A stretch of 64,000 bases of DNA, taken from the NCBI GenBank assembly GCA_964612555.1, contig CAZTBW010000011.1:39602-103601 (forward strand). The letters are read 5' to 3'. This document shows positions 24,923-33,111 of this stretch, piece by piece. Position 1 is the stretch's first letter. Every line of letters starts with the position of its first letter. The stretch comes from DAOLCO01 sp964612555 (GTDB lineage: Bacteria > Bdellovibrionota_C > UBA2361 > SZUA-149 > DAOLCO01). Under the pieces are notes generated by a model. That model did no database searches. It saw nothing but the letters and a program-made list of their open reading frames with translations, and had not been told where the DNA came from. The position numbers were made by a program, and so were the translations under genes.

Positions 24923-26817
24923 GTAATCTTTTTGAATTAATCCCGGATTTGAAGGTTGGTGAGATTGTCGAAGTGTCAGGAGCTACAATTAAAGTTGAGC
25001 TTTCTGGTGATGTTACTGAGCTAACTAGAACTCACGAAGGAAGAGTTTATCCAATCGGACAGGTTGGAAGCATGGTGAAGATTCATTTTGGCCGCAAAGT
25101 GATTCTTGGCTTTGTTACACTTTTGCGGATGCGTTCGGAAGAACATCTTGAATCTGGATTACCGATTTCGCCAGAGGCTGATCAACGACTAATGGAGGTG
25201 GAGCTCTTTTCGGAAGCAATATGGAATTCGTCAGGCTCAAAGTTGCGTTTATCCCGTGGTGTTACAACCTATCCGTTGCCGCGCCAAACCGTGCACTTAT
25301 TGACCCGTGAAGAGATACTTGCCATCTATGGAGCTGCAGAAGGTGATCGATCTGATAATAGCTATAATCCATTGGTTGAGTTTGCTTACTATGCTGGAGC
25401 AGATAATGCCGTCTGTCGTGCGAACGTGGATAAGATGCTTGGTATGCACTGCGCTGTTTTAGGTTCTACCGGTTCAGGAAAATCAGGTGCAGTTGCAGTA
25501 TTATTGCATAGTATGGTTGAACACAAACAGCCAGATGGCAGTAGCTCTGATCCTCGAATTGTAATTCTTGATCCACACGGAGAATATGGAAGCGCATTCG
25601 GTGAAATTGCGATCCAATACCGAGCCTATGACCTACCCAATAATGGAGAAGCTGTGGGCGAGCTGATTAGGCTTCCATATTGGTTGATGTCCGCCGATGA
25701 ATTCCGCATGCTTGTAATTGGAAAAACAGAATTTGAGGCAACGTCACAAAATAATATTATCTATAAAGCTTTGACACATGCCAGAATGGTTGCAGCCGGA
25801 GTTGTTGATAAAGCTCCATCGTCTCATGGAAGCAATGCCCCAAATGATGGCCTTGATTTTGATACCCCACGTCCGAAGCTTGGAGTATCTCATGAACGCA
25901 TTCTTTCGTTTGACCATGACAAGCCAAGACCTTTTTGCCTTGACGAGTTACATAACCATATTCTCTATGTGCAAGCCGCGCGGGTGAGTAACAGCGAGAT
26001 GGTAGCGATAACGGCAACGGACTTTAATAAGTCATTCAAGTCGATTATTGATAAGCTAGCGGTTATTCGTCGTGATCCGAGAATTAATTTCATGATGTCC
26101 AATTGGTCTGCCAGTACACCTACATTAGAGCAAGTTATTGGTCAGTTGGTTGGTCGCCGTAATGGGGATAATGGATGTAAAAAACCGATTCGAATCATGG
26201 ACATATCAGGGCTTCCCAATGAAGTAGCTGGGCCTCTCGCATCAATGCTTGCCCGGCTTTTGTTTCAGTACAAGCTTTATCAAACGGATGAAGAACGAAA
26301 GAAAGATCCTGTTCTTCTTGTCTGTGAGGAAGCTCATCGGTATGTGCCTGACAGAGGAGAGGCAGAGTACGCCGCAGCACAAGCTGCAATTCGTCGTATT
26401 GCGAGAGAAGGTCGAAAGTACGGGATTGGCCTTATGCTTGTCAGTCAACGACCGTCGGATATTGAAAGCACGGTGATCGCTCAGTGTGGAACATGGCTTG
26501 TCCTGAGATTGACTAATGCTGGTGATCAGCAGCAAGTCTCACGGTTTCTTCCTGATGGGCTATCCGGAATGACGAAAGCATTGCCGAATTTGGCGCAGCA
26601 AGAAGCAATCTTTGTCGGTGAAGGAGCAGCGATGCCTGCTAAAGTGAAAATTCGCGATCTTGCAAAGGAAAAGCTTCCAAGATCGAATTCTGCAAAATTT
26701 GTTGCTGGTTGGTCACTTGAGCGTTTAACCGAAACAGAGATAAAATCTGTGGCAAAACGGATGATTGATGGGGAAGAAATTATTTTCGGAGAAGAAGTAA
26801 CGGAAGAGCCTTTTTAG
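24919..26817 (+). CDS. herA: HerA-type hexameric ATPase
   Basis: 632 residues from the ATG at 24919 (ATGA overlap with the SIR2 stop; a TTG at 24910 is an alternative). Residues 1-95 look like a HAS-barrel. Residues about 181-190 hold Walker A, GSTGSGKSG, followed by ILDPHGEYGSAF; near 465 is Walker B with VLLVCEEAHRYVP and then GRKYGIGLMLVSQRPSDI with the arginine finger-like region, all typical of HerA/FtsK-like ATPases. In this pair it forms a hexamer that assembles the SIR2 effector; no NurA nuclease gene is nearby, matching the SIR2-HerA type. Confidence 0.9.
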   Translation: MSNLFELIPDLKVGEIVEVSGATIKVELSGDVTELTRTHEGRVYPIGQVGSMVKIHFGRKVILGFVTLLRMRSEEHLESGLPISPEADQRLMEVELFSEAIWNSSGSKLRLSRGVTTYPLPRQTVHLLTREEILAIYGAAEGDRSDNSYNPLVEFAYYAGADNAVCRANVDKMLGMHCAVLGSTGSGKSGAVAVLLHSMVEHKQPDGSSSDPRIVILDPHGEYGSAFGEIAIQYRAYDLPNNGEAVGELIRLPYWLMSADEFRMLVIGKTEFEATSQNNIIYKALTHARMVAAGVVDKAPSSHGSNAPNDGLDFDTPRPKLGVSHERILSFDHDKPRPFCLDELHNHILYVQAARVSNSEMVAITATDFNKSFKSIIDKLAVIRRDPRINFMMSNWSASTPTLEQVIGQLVGRRNGDNGCKKPIRIMDISGLPNEVAGPLASMLARLLFQYKLYQTDEERKKDPVLLVCEEAHRYVPDRGEAEYAAAQAAIRRIAREGRKYGIGLMLVSQRPSDIESTVIAQCGTWLVLRLTNAGDQQQVSRFLPDGLSGMTKALPNLAQQEAIFVGEGAAMPAKVKIRDLAKEKLPRSNSAKFVAGWSLERLTETEIKSVAKRMIDGEEIIFGEEVTEEPF

Positions 26818-26923
26818 TACTCACTAAGTGTTGCTCTCGATGGTTGAGCAGCAGCCATGTATAAGTTATCGATTCTACAGTGGTGTTATTTCCTAAAGCT
26901 TGAACCCATATTGGTGAGCAGCA

Positions 26924-28621
26924 TCAATTTAATTTGAGTTGATCAAGTAATTCTTGAAAATTTTGTTTAGTACTTCCTGTAAGACTTTTTATTATAGAGT
27001 TTTTTTCTGGTGAGTAATATAGGCTTGAAATTGTTTTATCAAAACGAGTATCTCGTGGAATGTTCAATGCTTGTTTTATCATTTCTATGTCTTCACTATC
27101 AAATAAATCTTGAATGATGGTATTGTTTTTTTTATTATCTTTGTTAAGAGTGAAAAAATTGCATGCCTCGTTGTTTCCAAAGAATTCTTTTGCCTTGTTT
27201 AATTCACGACGACCTGTGTCGTCGTCATCCCATAATGCTCGATATGGAACTCTCCAGGCAATCATCACACTTATAAAATAAGATATAGAACTAGCTCCAA
27301 CGGAAGGAAGTACTATGAAGGTTGGAGATTTTGTGAAAAGTTCAAACAAATATTTATCTATAATACCCTCTACTATGAGTACATTCTTTGAGGTATTAAG
27401 ATCAATAGCTAGTGGTCTTAATTGCAAAGCATCATATAGAGGTTGATAAGCAGTGCGACGCTGGTTGATAGTTCCTTCATGATCATATATTGCTTTTAAT
27501 GAAACGTTGCCATTCCCGTCTTTCTCTGCAACTTTAACGTTGTTTATTGGTATTATTTCTGGATTAAGTAGATGATGAGAATGTGTGCAATAAATAACAT
27601 GATTTTTACTAGAGAGTGTTTTTAGTTTTTTACATAACTTTTCTTGAGCTAGGGCATGTAGGTATGATCCTGGTTCATCTAGGACATATATTGAATTTAC
27701 GGTATCTTCGAAATCAACAACTTTTGGATTGAATTCAAGTTTCATAACGAAATTAAAAAACCAATAAAATCCTTTACTACGATTACGAACATAAAAATAA
27801 TGCTCGTCACCATTAGTATCTTTTTCAACTACATCAAATTTTAATAGGGACCGAGTGGCCTCATTTATTTTGCTTTCATGATAATTGATCGAAATTTCTA
27901 AAGCTCCTAGATCGTCAAGACGGAAATTCGCCCATTCTTTTGTTAAAGTATCATTTAATTTCCTCTGGACCTTCGATATTATGCTCTTACGCTGTCGATC
28001 TTCTTTATCTTTTAAATCGAAAACAGAAAAATGCTTATCTGTCGAATTAAAAAGAGTATCAACGATAGCTAACCATCCTGATTGTGACCCTTCATCATTA
28101 ACTATTTCAATTTCATCAGGAACTGAATCTTTAAAATCGTCAAAATATAAAATGTATGGCAATCTTGAAATAATTTTTTTTGCTATCAGGTTATTTGTAT
28201 TAGCATTATTCAGATTGTTTATTCCTTTTATGTTATATTCCTTTGATTGTAGATTTCTTTCAATAATCAAGGAATCAAAATCTTTTAATCTGAGATTCGT
28301 ATTTAAGTTATCTGAGACATCCTCTTCGTTGATTACTTCATTGATTATTTCTTTAAGATCCGATTTAGAAATTTCTATTTCTGCTTTAATGATTGGAGCT
28401 TTGGGATTGCTTTCATACAAATTAGTAGTGTCTTGCAAATGCTTTATTTCTTTGTTGGACTTATCATTATAATAGTCAAAAGAAAGTAGCGCATGTAGTA
28501 TTGTTGTTTTGCCACATTCATTAACTCCAATGATGGGAATTAATGATTTTTCTTTCAAGTCTATGCTAAGAGGTTTTTTTATGGCTCGATAATTTTCGAT
28601 TATGAATTTTTTATAACGCAT
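26924..28621 (-). CDS. OLD-family ATP-dependent nuclease
   Basis: A 565-residue protein in clearly more AT-rich sequence. Residues 32-41 are GVNECGKTTI (ABC-type Walker A), near 313 is VLDEPGSYLHALAQEKL (signature plus Walker B), and a TOPRIM domain follows with VLIVEGIIDKYLFE (about 417) and LWDDDDTGRREL (about 465), the E...DxD metal sites. This is the ATPase-TOPRIM layout of OLD nucleases (P2 Old; the GajA half of Gabija), but no UvrD-like GajB gene is next to it, so it is a class 1 (solitary) OLD-like protein. It lies tail-to-tail with HerA. It is read from 28621 with no obvious strong Shine-Dalgarno. Confidence 0.85.
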   Translation of the reverse strand: MRYKKFIIENYRAIKKPLSIDLKEKSLIPIIGVNECGKTTILHALLSFDYYNDKSNKEIKHLQDTTNLYESNPKAPIIKAEIEISKSDLKEIINEVINEEDVSDNLNTNLRLKDFDSLIIERNLQSKEYNIKGINNLNNANTNNLIAKKIISRLPYILYFDDFKDSVPDEIEIVNDEGSQSGWLAIVDTLFNSTDKHFSVFDLKDKEDRQRKSIISKVQRKLNDTLTKEWANFRLDDLGALEISINYHESKINEATRSLLKFDVVEKDTNGDEHYFYVRNRSKGFYWFFNFVMKLEFNPKVVDFEDTVNSIYVLDEPGSYLHALAQEKLCKKLKTLSSKNHVIYCTHSHHLLNPEIIPINNVKVAEKDGNGNVSLKAIYDHEGTINQRRTAYQPLYDALQLRPLAIDLNTSKNVLIVEGIIDKYLFELFTKSPTFIVLPSVGASSISYFISVMIAWRVPYRALWDDDDTGRRELNKAKEFFGNNEACNFFTLNKDNKKNNTIIQDLFDSEDIEMIKQALNIPRDTRFDKTISSLYYSPEKNSIIKSLTGSTKQNFQELLDQLKLN

Positions 28622-28708
28622 GATTAAGTTATTTCCTGATTATATGAAATTAGATTTTTATTTATTCTACAGCAGAAAAGGCAGCATCTTGAATCCTCTT
28701 TTTGAAAT

Positions 28709-28855
28709 TTATTGAACAAAGGGTCTTATACTCCATAGTTTGGTTGCTTCCTCTTCAACGAATATCCATGGTTCGGATTCGGGAGTTTCGATTTGATTTT
28801 GAGGTTGCTCTTTATTTTGAAGGTCAGTATTTCTAAATTCAGAATAAAGTATCAT
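28709..28855 (-). CDS. small acidic ORF upstream of the OLD gene
   Basis: A 48-residue frame (MILYSEFRNTDLQNKEQPQ ... EPWIFVEEEATKLWSIRPFVQ). The PWIFVEEEATKLWSI stretch recalls the start of excisionase-type HTH proteins (W-x-V-E-E-A-A-x-L). A second frame just after the stop continues with KKRIQDAAFSAVE, so this may be a frameshifted relic. The rest of the 28622-29031 spacer holds nothing else that I can support. Confidence 0.3.
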   Translation of the reverse strand: MILYSEFRNTDLQNKEQPQNQIETPESEPWIFVEEEATKLWSIRPFVQ

Positions 28856-29031
28856 GTTATATTCAGCATCTTAAATCCATGAATTATATGACTAAAAGAT
28901 AAGGTAGCTGGTGCGGGGTTTACTTCTATCGTATCAACACATTTCCGATTTAATTTTTTCAATTTTCAGGCTAAATCAATCATATCAATGGGAATATGGT
29001 AAACTAACCCGATTCAATCCTTCAAATTACC

Positions 29032-29244
29032 TCACCTTAACAACTCAAATACATCGATTTTCAATCGATTCGCAATTCGTTCTACCAAATGAAGAGTAAC
29101 GGATTGTTCTCCGTTCTCAATTCTGTTCAGTGTCGATTGGGCTATACCGATTCTTTTTGCAAACTTCACCTGAGATTCTTCCCCTCTAGTTTGTTTGAGT
29201 TTCTTTGCAAAGGTTATTTCTAATTTTGACAGGCTTTTTTTCAT
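29032..29244 (-). CDS. XRE-family transcriptional regulator
   Basis: A 70-residue protein with a whole Cro/C1 HTH (EESQVKFAKRIGIAQSTLNRIENGEQSVTLHLVERIANRLKIDVFELL). Its start at 29244 lies 46 bp from a perfect 16-bp palindrome that may be its operator. It may control itself or the lipoprotein gene on the other strand. Confidence 0.85.
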   Translation of the reverse strand: MKKSLSKLEITFAKKLKQTRGEESQVKFAKRIGIAQSTLNRIENGEQSVTLHLVERIANRLKIDVFELLR

Positions 29245-29290
29245 GCCTGATTCTATTAGCTTGACTATCTATCTTTATGGGGATAGATTT

Positions 29291-29306
29291 CCTTATCCGG
29301 ATAAGG
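29291..29306. promoter_or_regulatory. 16-bp perfect palindrome, candidate XRE operator
   Basis: CCTTATCCGGATAAGG lies between the divergent XRE gene and the lipoprotein gene, with a second, looser inverted repeat (ATCTATC...GATAGAT) at about 29268-29288. Position in a divergent promoter region supports operator function. Confidence 0.5.
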
Positions 29307-29377
29307 ATAAGCAGAGATGTCAGTGCTTTTTCGCCTGGTTTTATGTTCTTGAAATGAAAGAGGGGGAATAATTTGCT

Positions 29378-30079
29378 ATGAGAAAATATTTATTATTACA
29401 AGTACTTATGGTGTTCGTGGTCCTTTGCTCTGCTTGCAGCCATTCGCTGGAGATCAAGAATCTTTCATCCTTTAGTGGTAGTTACGTCACCGCAATTAAT
29501 GATCCATCTCTGAATATTGGTATCGTTCCCAGTGGTGGTGACATGTATGGTGAGCAGATCATCAAGGCGGTTGGAGAGAAGATGATACAGCTTTCACGGG
29601 GGACGATATATTTCCCTTATTATGCTTCTTCCAAAGATAGTCAGGCTGCAAAAGTTATAGTGAATATTACGGTAAAGCCTGCGTATAAGGGATCGGGATA
29701 TAATTTTCTTATCAATTGGCCTGGTTTTTTGATCTGGGCTCCAGCCTGGCATGGTTACGTTTATAAGGTAAATTTTGATACGGATATTCGCTTACAAGAG
29801 GCTTCTACTGGTCGTTTACTAGATGCCTTTACTTTGCCAATTCAACTTGATGTTCGTCATGCAGATATAAATCGGACATGGACAGAAATAGGTTGGCTTG
29901 AAGTTGGAATCATTCCTCTTATTGGCGGTATCTTTTTTACCCAATACGATACGAGCGTAACTCCAGAAATAGTGGAAGCTTCACGTAGCAGATTAGGTGA
30001 ATATATAGCGCAAGAAATAATCACCAGAATAAATAGTCATCAACTTGGTAATACTGGAAAGAAGACTGCATACAGGTAA
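29378..30079 (+). CDS. lipoprotein of unknown family
   Basis: A 233-residue lipoprotein. Signal MRKYLLLQVLMVFVVL ends in LCSAC. The mature protein is rich in beta-type sequence with IVPSGGDMYGEQIIKAVGEKM, FLINWPGFLIWAPAWHGYVYKV (aromatic, half-hydrophobic) and LIGGIFFTQYDTSVTP. An AGGGGGA ribosome binding site is present. It sits 50 bp ahead of another lipoprotein gene; the two probably share a transcript. Not recognised. Confidence 0.72.
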   Translation: MRKYLLLQVLMVFVVLCSACSHSLEIKNLSSFSGSYVTAINDPSLNIGIVPSGGDMYGEQIIKAVGEKMIQLSRGTIYFPYYASSKDSQAAKVIVNITVKPAYKGSGYNFLINWPGFLIWAPAWHGYVYKVNFDTDIRLQEASTGRLLDAFTLPIQLDVRHADINRTWTEIGWLEVGIIPLIGGIFFTQYDTSVTPEIVEASRSRLGEYIAQEIITRINSHQLGNTGKKTAYR

Positions 30080-30130
30080 TAGCCGTTCTTTTTTAGAATC
30101 CATATATAAAGATTATAAGGAGATTAAACA

Positions 30131-30577
30131 GTGGATATAACAGTTTTAATTAGGTTGAGGATTATCTTCTTTGCTGGTTTGATATTTACTTTTTCTGCTT
30201 GCGGGGGAGGTGGGGGAGGACCAAGCTTCCCGGGTGTCTATGAAGTCAAATATCAACTTCTTGAAAATCACTGCAGATTATCAGGGGTTCCAAATACATT
30301 TTCATCTGTTCATACAGTAAACCAAGATAGAGATTACATCATTCTGGATGCAACAAACATACGAGGAAGAGCCGTATTTCAAGGAGGGATAAATGAAGAA
30401 AATGATGGGTTCTTTGTTTTTCATGATCGTTCTGTGGGAAGATGTCATAGTTATATGGGAATTGCTTATGGTCCTTCTGATAGAGATGAATTTGTTTCAG
30501 TGTTTATTGACCAAATCGAATGCGGTACGAGTATATGTGAGGTAGTTTTTGGAGGTTATGTTGAGAAGAAATTTTGA
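30131..30577 (+). CDS. small lipoprotein with Gly-rich tether
   Basis: A 148-residue protein starting with GTG at 30131, AAGGAGATT upstream. The signal ends in FSACGGGGGG (lipobox then glycine tether). Four cysteines in the mature part (HCRLSG, GRCHSYMG, ECGTSICEV) suggest disulfides. Not recognised. Confidence 0.7.
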   Translation: MDITVLIRLRIIFFAGLIFTFSACGGGGGGPSFPGVYEVKYQLLENHCRLSGVPNTFSSVHTVNQDRDYIILDATNIRGRAVFQGGINEENDGFFVFHDRSVGRCHSYMGIAYGPSDRDEFVSVFIDQIECGTSICEVVFGGYVEKKF

Positions 30578-30626
30578 TTTAATATAATTCCTCTGGGGTT
30601 ACATTTGGAACGTATATTCAACTAAC

Positions 30627-30664
30627 TCCCCTCATTAAATAGTAACAGTGACGTACTAATCTCT
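30627..30664. repeat. 38-bp orphan repeat, copy 1
   Basis: Matches 33 of 38 positions with 38605-38642 (shared: CATTAAAT..GTAACAG.GACGTAC). It lies 26 bp outside the left end of the IS66 remnant. The flanks on both sides are unrelated, so it looks like the end of an unidentified element. Confidence 0.55.
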
Positions 30665-30776
30665 GGATGGTCCATTGTTTATGGCTTTGCGTAAGCGATT
30701 CCCCAAGGACGTCCTTTCCGAAAGGCAAAAAATCCATCATTCTGCATTTTTATAGTAAAGCAGAAGGAGACAAGAA

Positions 30777-31058
30777 ATGAAGCAAGCTCAAAGAGACTGG
30801 AGAAGCCTGGTAGACCTGTATAATAAAAGCTCAGTAAGCCTTAAAGGTTTCTGCGTAGAACATAAACTATCCCCAAGCACGTTCTGCTATCACGTAGAAA
30901 GACACAGCACAGAAACTTCTTTTGAGAATAAAAGCAAGAAGAAGAACAAGAAGTTCTACCCGCTGATCTCTCTCCCCCTGGAAAACACTGAAGGAGGAAA
31001 GAGAAAAGAGATCATCCTTGAACTCCCTCACGGCATCCGTCTTGAGATCAGTGCTTAG
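30777..31058 (+). CDS. IS66 accessory protein TnpA-like
   Basis: A 93-residue protein with the IS66 accessory-protein (TnpA) pattern: QRDWRSLVDLYNKSSVSLKGFCVEHKLSPSTFCYHVER, an HTH, and a short basic tail. AGGAG lies ahead of the ATG. It may still be expressed though the transposase is broken. Confidence 0.75.
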   Translation: MKQAQRDWRSLVDLYNKSSVSLKGFCVEHKLSPSTFCYHVERHSTETSFENKSKKKNKKFYPLISLPLENTEGGKRKEIILELPHGIRLEISA

Positions 31059-31070
31059 GGGGGGCAGGAT

Positions 31071-31353
31071 ATGTTTACTGAGCTTTCCCAGTTTCTTGAG
31101 CATGGGGATATTCCTGTATCAAATAATCATGTGGAGAGAACTATTAGACCGCTTGCCGTGGAGAAGAAGAACTGAATGGTCTGAGGTTGGGGCCAAGTAT
31201 GCGGCTATTGCGTATACGTTAATCGAGTTTTGCAGGATGAATAAGGTGTCTCCCTGGGAGTATGTTCAGGATGTTTTGATACGGCTCGATTGTCAACCTG
31301 CAAGAGAGGTGCATTTACTTACTCCGAAATTTTGGAAAAAGAAGACTCCTTAA
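31071..31353 (+). pseudogene. IS66 TnpC C-terminal fragment, frameshifted
   Basis: From 31071 the frame reads MFTELSQFLEHGDIPVSNNHVERTIRPLAVEKKN and stops; the continuing IS66 sequence (WSEVGAKYAAIAYTLIEFCRMNKVSPWEYVQDVLIRL) is in another frame up to 31353. NNHVERTIRPL and the IETCKxNxxxPYxYxxxxL-like end are the hallmarks of TnpC. Only the last ~90 codons remain. Confidence 0.8.
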
Positions 31354-31422
31354 CAGGAGGAATTCTATTTACTTATACTGGTAGATGGAAGTGTCAACAA
31401 CATCGCTGCGGAAACGCTTACA

Positions 31423-32673
31423 TTAATCCACAGCTATCGCAATTGATTCCCAAAAACTACATTCCGCAATGATCTTTATGCCATATCCCTTGGCTTTTTT
31501 TGCTTTATTTGATTGAGTATTGGGATCAGCAACAACGAGAATATCCAGTTTTTTTGTAACGCTTTTGCAGGGTATTAATCCAGCTTTCTCGGCTAGAGTT
31601 TCGGCTAAAGTTCTTGTTATCGGATGGCCGTTAAGTGTTGACATCAGTTCGCCTGTAAAACAGACTCGGAGATCTTTTAGGTTTGCTAATTTCTCCGACT
31701 TGAGGCTTCCTCTAAAAGGTGCGAGCTGTGATGAGCAGATGTTAATCATTTCTTCCAATTGTTTAAAGTCGTAGTTGAGAAGATTGGCAACTAGAATCAG
31801 ATCTTTTTGCTCTTCTTCTGTAATTATATTATCAGCCAGGACTTTCACTACTAAGTGGTATATATATCTTTTATGAACTGCTTGTATCTGATGTTCCGTT
31901 AGTCCTAGTTCTATAACCGCCCGTGATAGATCTTTATATTCATGTTCATCAATGATTCGATCTTCGAGGACACGATCTAATAATACTTGATAAGTGATTT
32001 CGTTTGGAGTCGTTCCTTCAAGATCATAGGAGTTCGTTCGGAGAGCTTCGGTAACAGCACTTGTTTTTATTTCAGGTCTATTGGGTTTTTCTTTAATTTT
32101 TTTTCTAATTAGAGGAGAGGTATTTAATGGTGTTATTTGCGGCCAGGTATGGTTGGATGGAATATGTTCTTTAATAATTGTTGGAGAGTCTGATATTAGT
32201 ATAGAAAGAAGCTTAGCCGTTGCGGTAGCGTCAGCAAGAGCACTGTGCGCGTCTTCTCCAAGGAAAATGCCATACTCATCGCAACAATGTTGTAGTTTTC
32301 TTCTCCCTAAAAGTTGTGAAGTACATATTAAAGGTAGTTCTGGAAGTGCGTATCCAAGTCTTTGGTACTCATGTAATAAAAATCTATGGTCAAAACTTAT
32401 GTTGTGTCCTGCAATGAAGTCGCAGCTGGAAAGTAGAAGAGTAAGATCACCAGCGATATCTTGAAATTTGGGGGCATGAATCACATCACTTGCGGTGAGT
32501 TTATGAATTCTTGTTGGCCCAACATCTCTTTCCGGATTTATGATTGTTTCGTATTTAGAGAGGATTGTCCCATCTACATTTATTGTCACGATGCCCAGCT
32601 CGACTATCCGGTCATTTCGCCAAGGAGAGAGGCCTGTGGTTTCCAAATCGATTACAGCGATAGATATACTCAT
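31423..32673 (-). CDS. DnaQ-like 3'-5' exonuclease with TerB-like and BRCT regions
   Basis: A 416-residue protein. Residues 1-165 form a DEDDh exonuclease: AVIDLETTGLSPWRND (motif I), GHNISFDHRFL (II), HSALADATATAKLL (III). Residues about 215-330 form a helical region with two repeats of LxDxIIxExExxxL (DRVLEDRIIDEHEYKDL, VKVLADNIITEEEQKDL) resembling TerB-type modules. Residues about 330-416 form a BRCT domain (LKDLRVCFTGELMS ... KSVTKKLDILVVADPNTQSNKAKKA). The stop codon lies one base from the IS66 right terminus, so the last residues may be altered. Divergent from a helicase-nuclease gene, which suggests a joint DNA-processing or defence role. Confidence 0.85.
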   Translation of the reverse strand: MSISIAVIDLETTGLSPWRNDRIVELGIVTINVDGTILSKYETIINPERDVGPTRIHKLTASDVIHAPKFQDIAGDLTLLLSSCDFIAGHNISFDHRFLLHEYQRLGYALPELPLICTSQLLGRRKLQHCCDEYGIFLGEDAHSALADATATAKLLSILISDSPTIIKEHIPSNHTWPQITPLNTSPLIRKKIKEKPNRPEIKTSAVTEALRTNSYDLEGTTPNEITYQVLLDRVLEDRIIDEHEYKDLSRAVIELGLTEHQIQAVHKRYIYHLVVKVLADNIITEEEQKDLILVANLLNYDFKQLEEMINICSSQLAPFRGSLKSEKLANLKDLRVCFTGELMSTLNGHPITRTLAETLAEKAGLIPCKSVTKKLDILVVADPNTQSNKAKKAKGYGIKIIAECSFWESIAIAVD

Positions 32674-33111
32674 GTTTGCTCAAGTTTTTCTTCAGGTTAT
32701 AGCAGAATCTTTTCATTGCTAAAAGTGTTGATTCGAGGGGAGTATATAGCATCTTAACGTGCTGAAATGTGGTGAATGTTCTCAAACAATCATATAAGAG
32801 GTATGGGGGTAGTGTGTTTGTTTTTGGTCTATTTTTTACCTTTGGTTTGAAACGGGACGATCGTGTTTTGCATACAGGAATTTTTTGCTAGGGTGTTTTT
32901 AATTGGTGAACGGTTTTAATTTTATGTTGATTATAGAGTAAAAAATTTATATTCCTGTATTTTTGAGTTTTTTACTTAAAATGCGTTTAGCTGACACTTC
33001 TATTTGTCTATTGAATATAAGTTCAATTTGTAAATGCAGGTTATGTTATGGAATTGTATTTTAGAATTTTGAGAGTTTTCGGAGAAGAAACAGGAAAGGA
33101 CAGGGGGAAAT
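32674..33111. other. divergent promoter region, no gene
   Basis: The 438 bp between the exonuclease and the helicase-nuclease genes are AT-rich and hold no credible gene. Promoter elements for both directions must lie here. AGGGGGAA directly precedes the helicase ATG. I see no strong palindrome. Confidence 0.5.

Larger units (their letters stand above)
30691..31421 (+). mobile_element. IS66-family deletion remnant with both termini
   Basis: Left end GTAAGCGATTCCCC (30691-30704) and right end GCGGAAACGCTTAC (31408-31421) are inverted repeats of the IS66 type (GTAAGCG...). Between them only a tnpA-like gene and the last part of tnpC remain, about 730 bp against about 2.5 kb for a full IS66, so the middle (tnpB and most of tnpC) is deleted. 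No 8-bp target duplication is seen: GGCTTTGC on the left, ATTAATCC on the right. Confidence 0.8.

Noticed and set aside
27885..28472. 195-residue plus-strand frame opposite the OLD gene
   Set aside because: Antisense shadow; the TOPRIM-ATPase frame carries all recognisable motifs.
32674..33111. Small protein gene between exonuclease and helicase
   Set aside because: Frames are short, AT-rich and lack ribosome binding sites.
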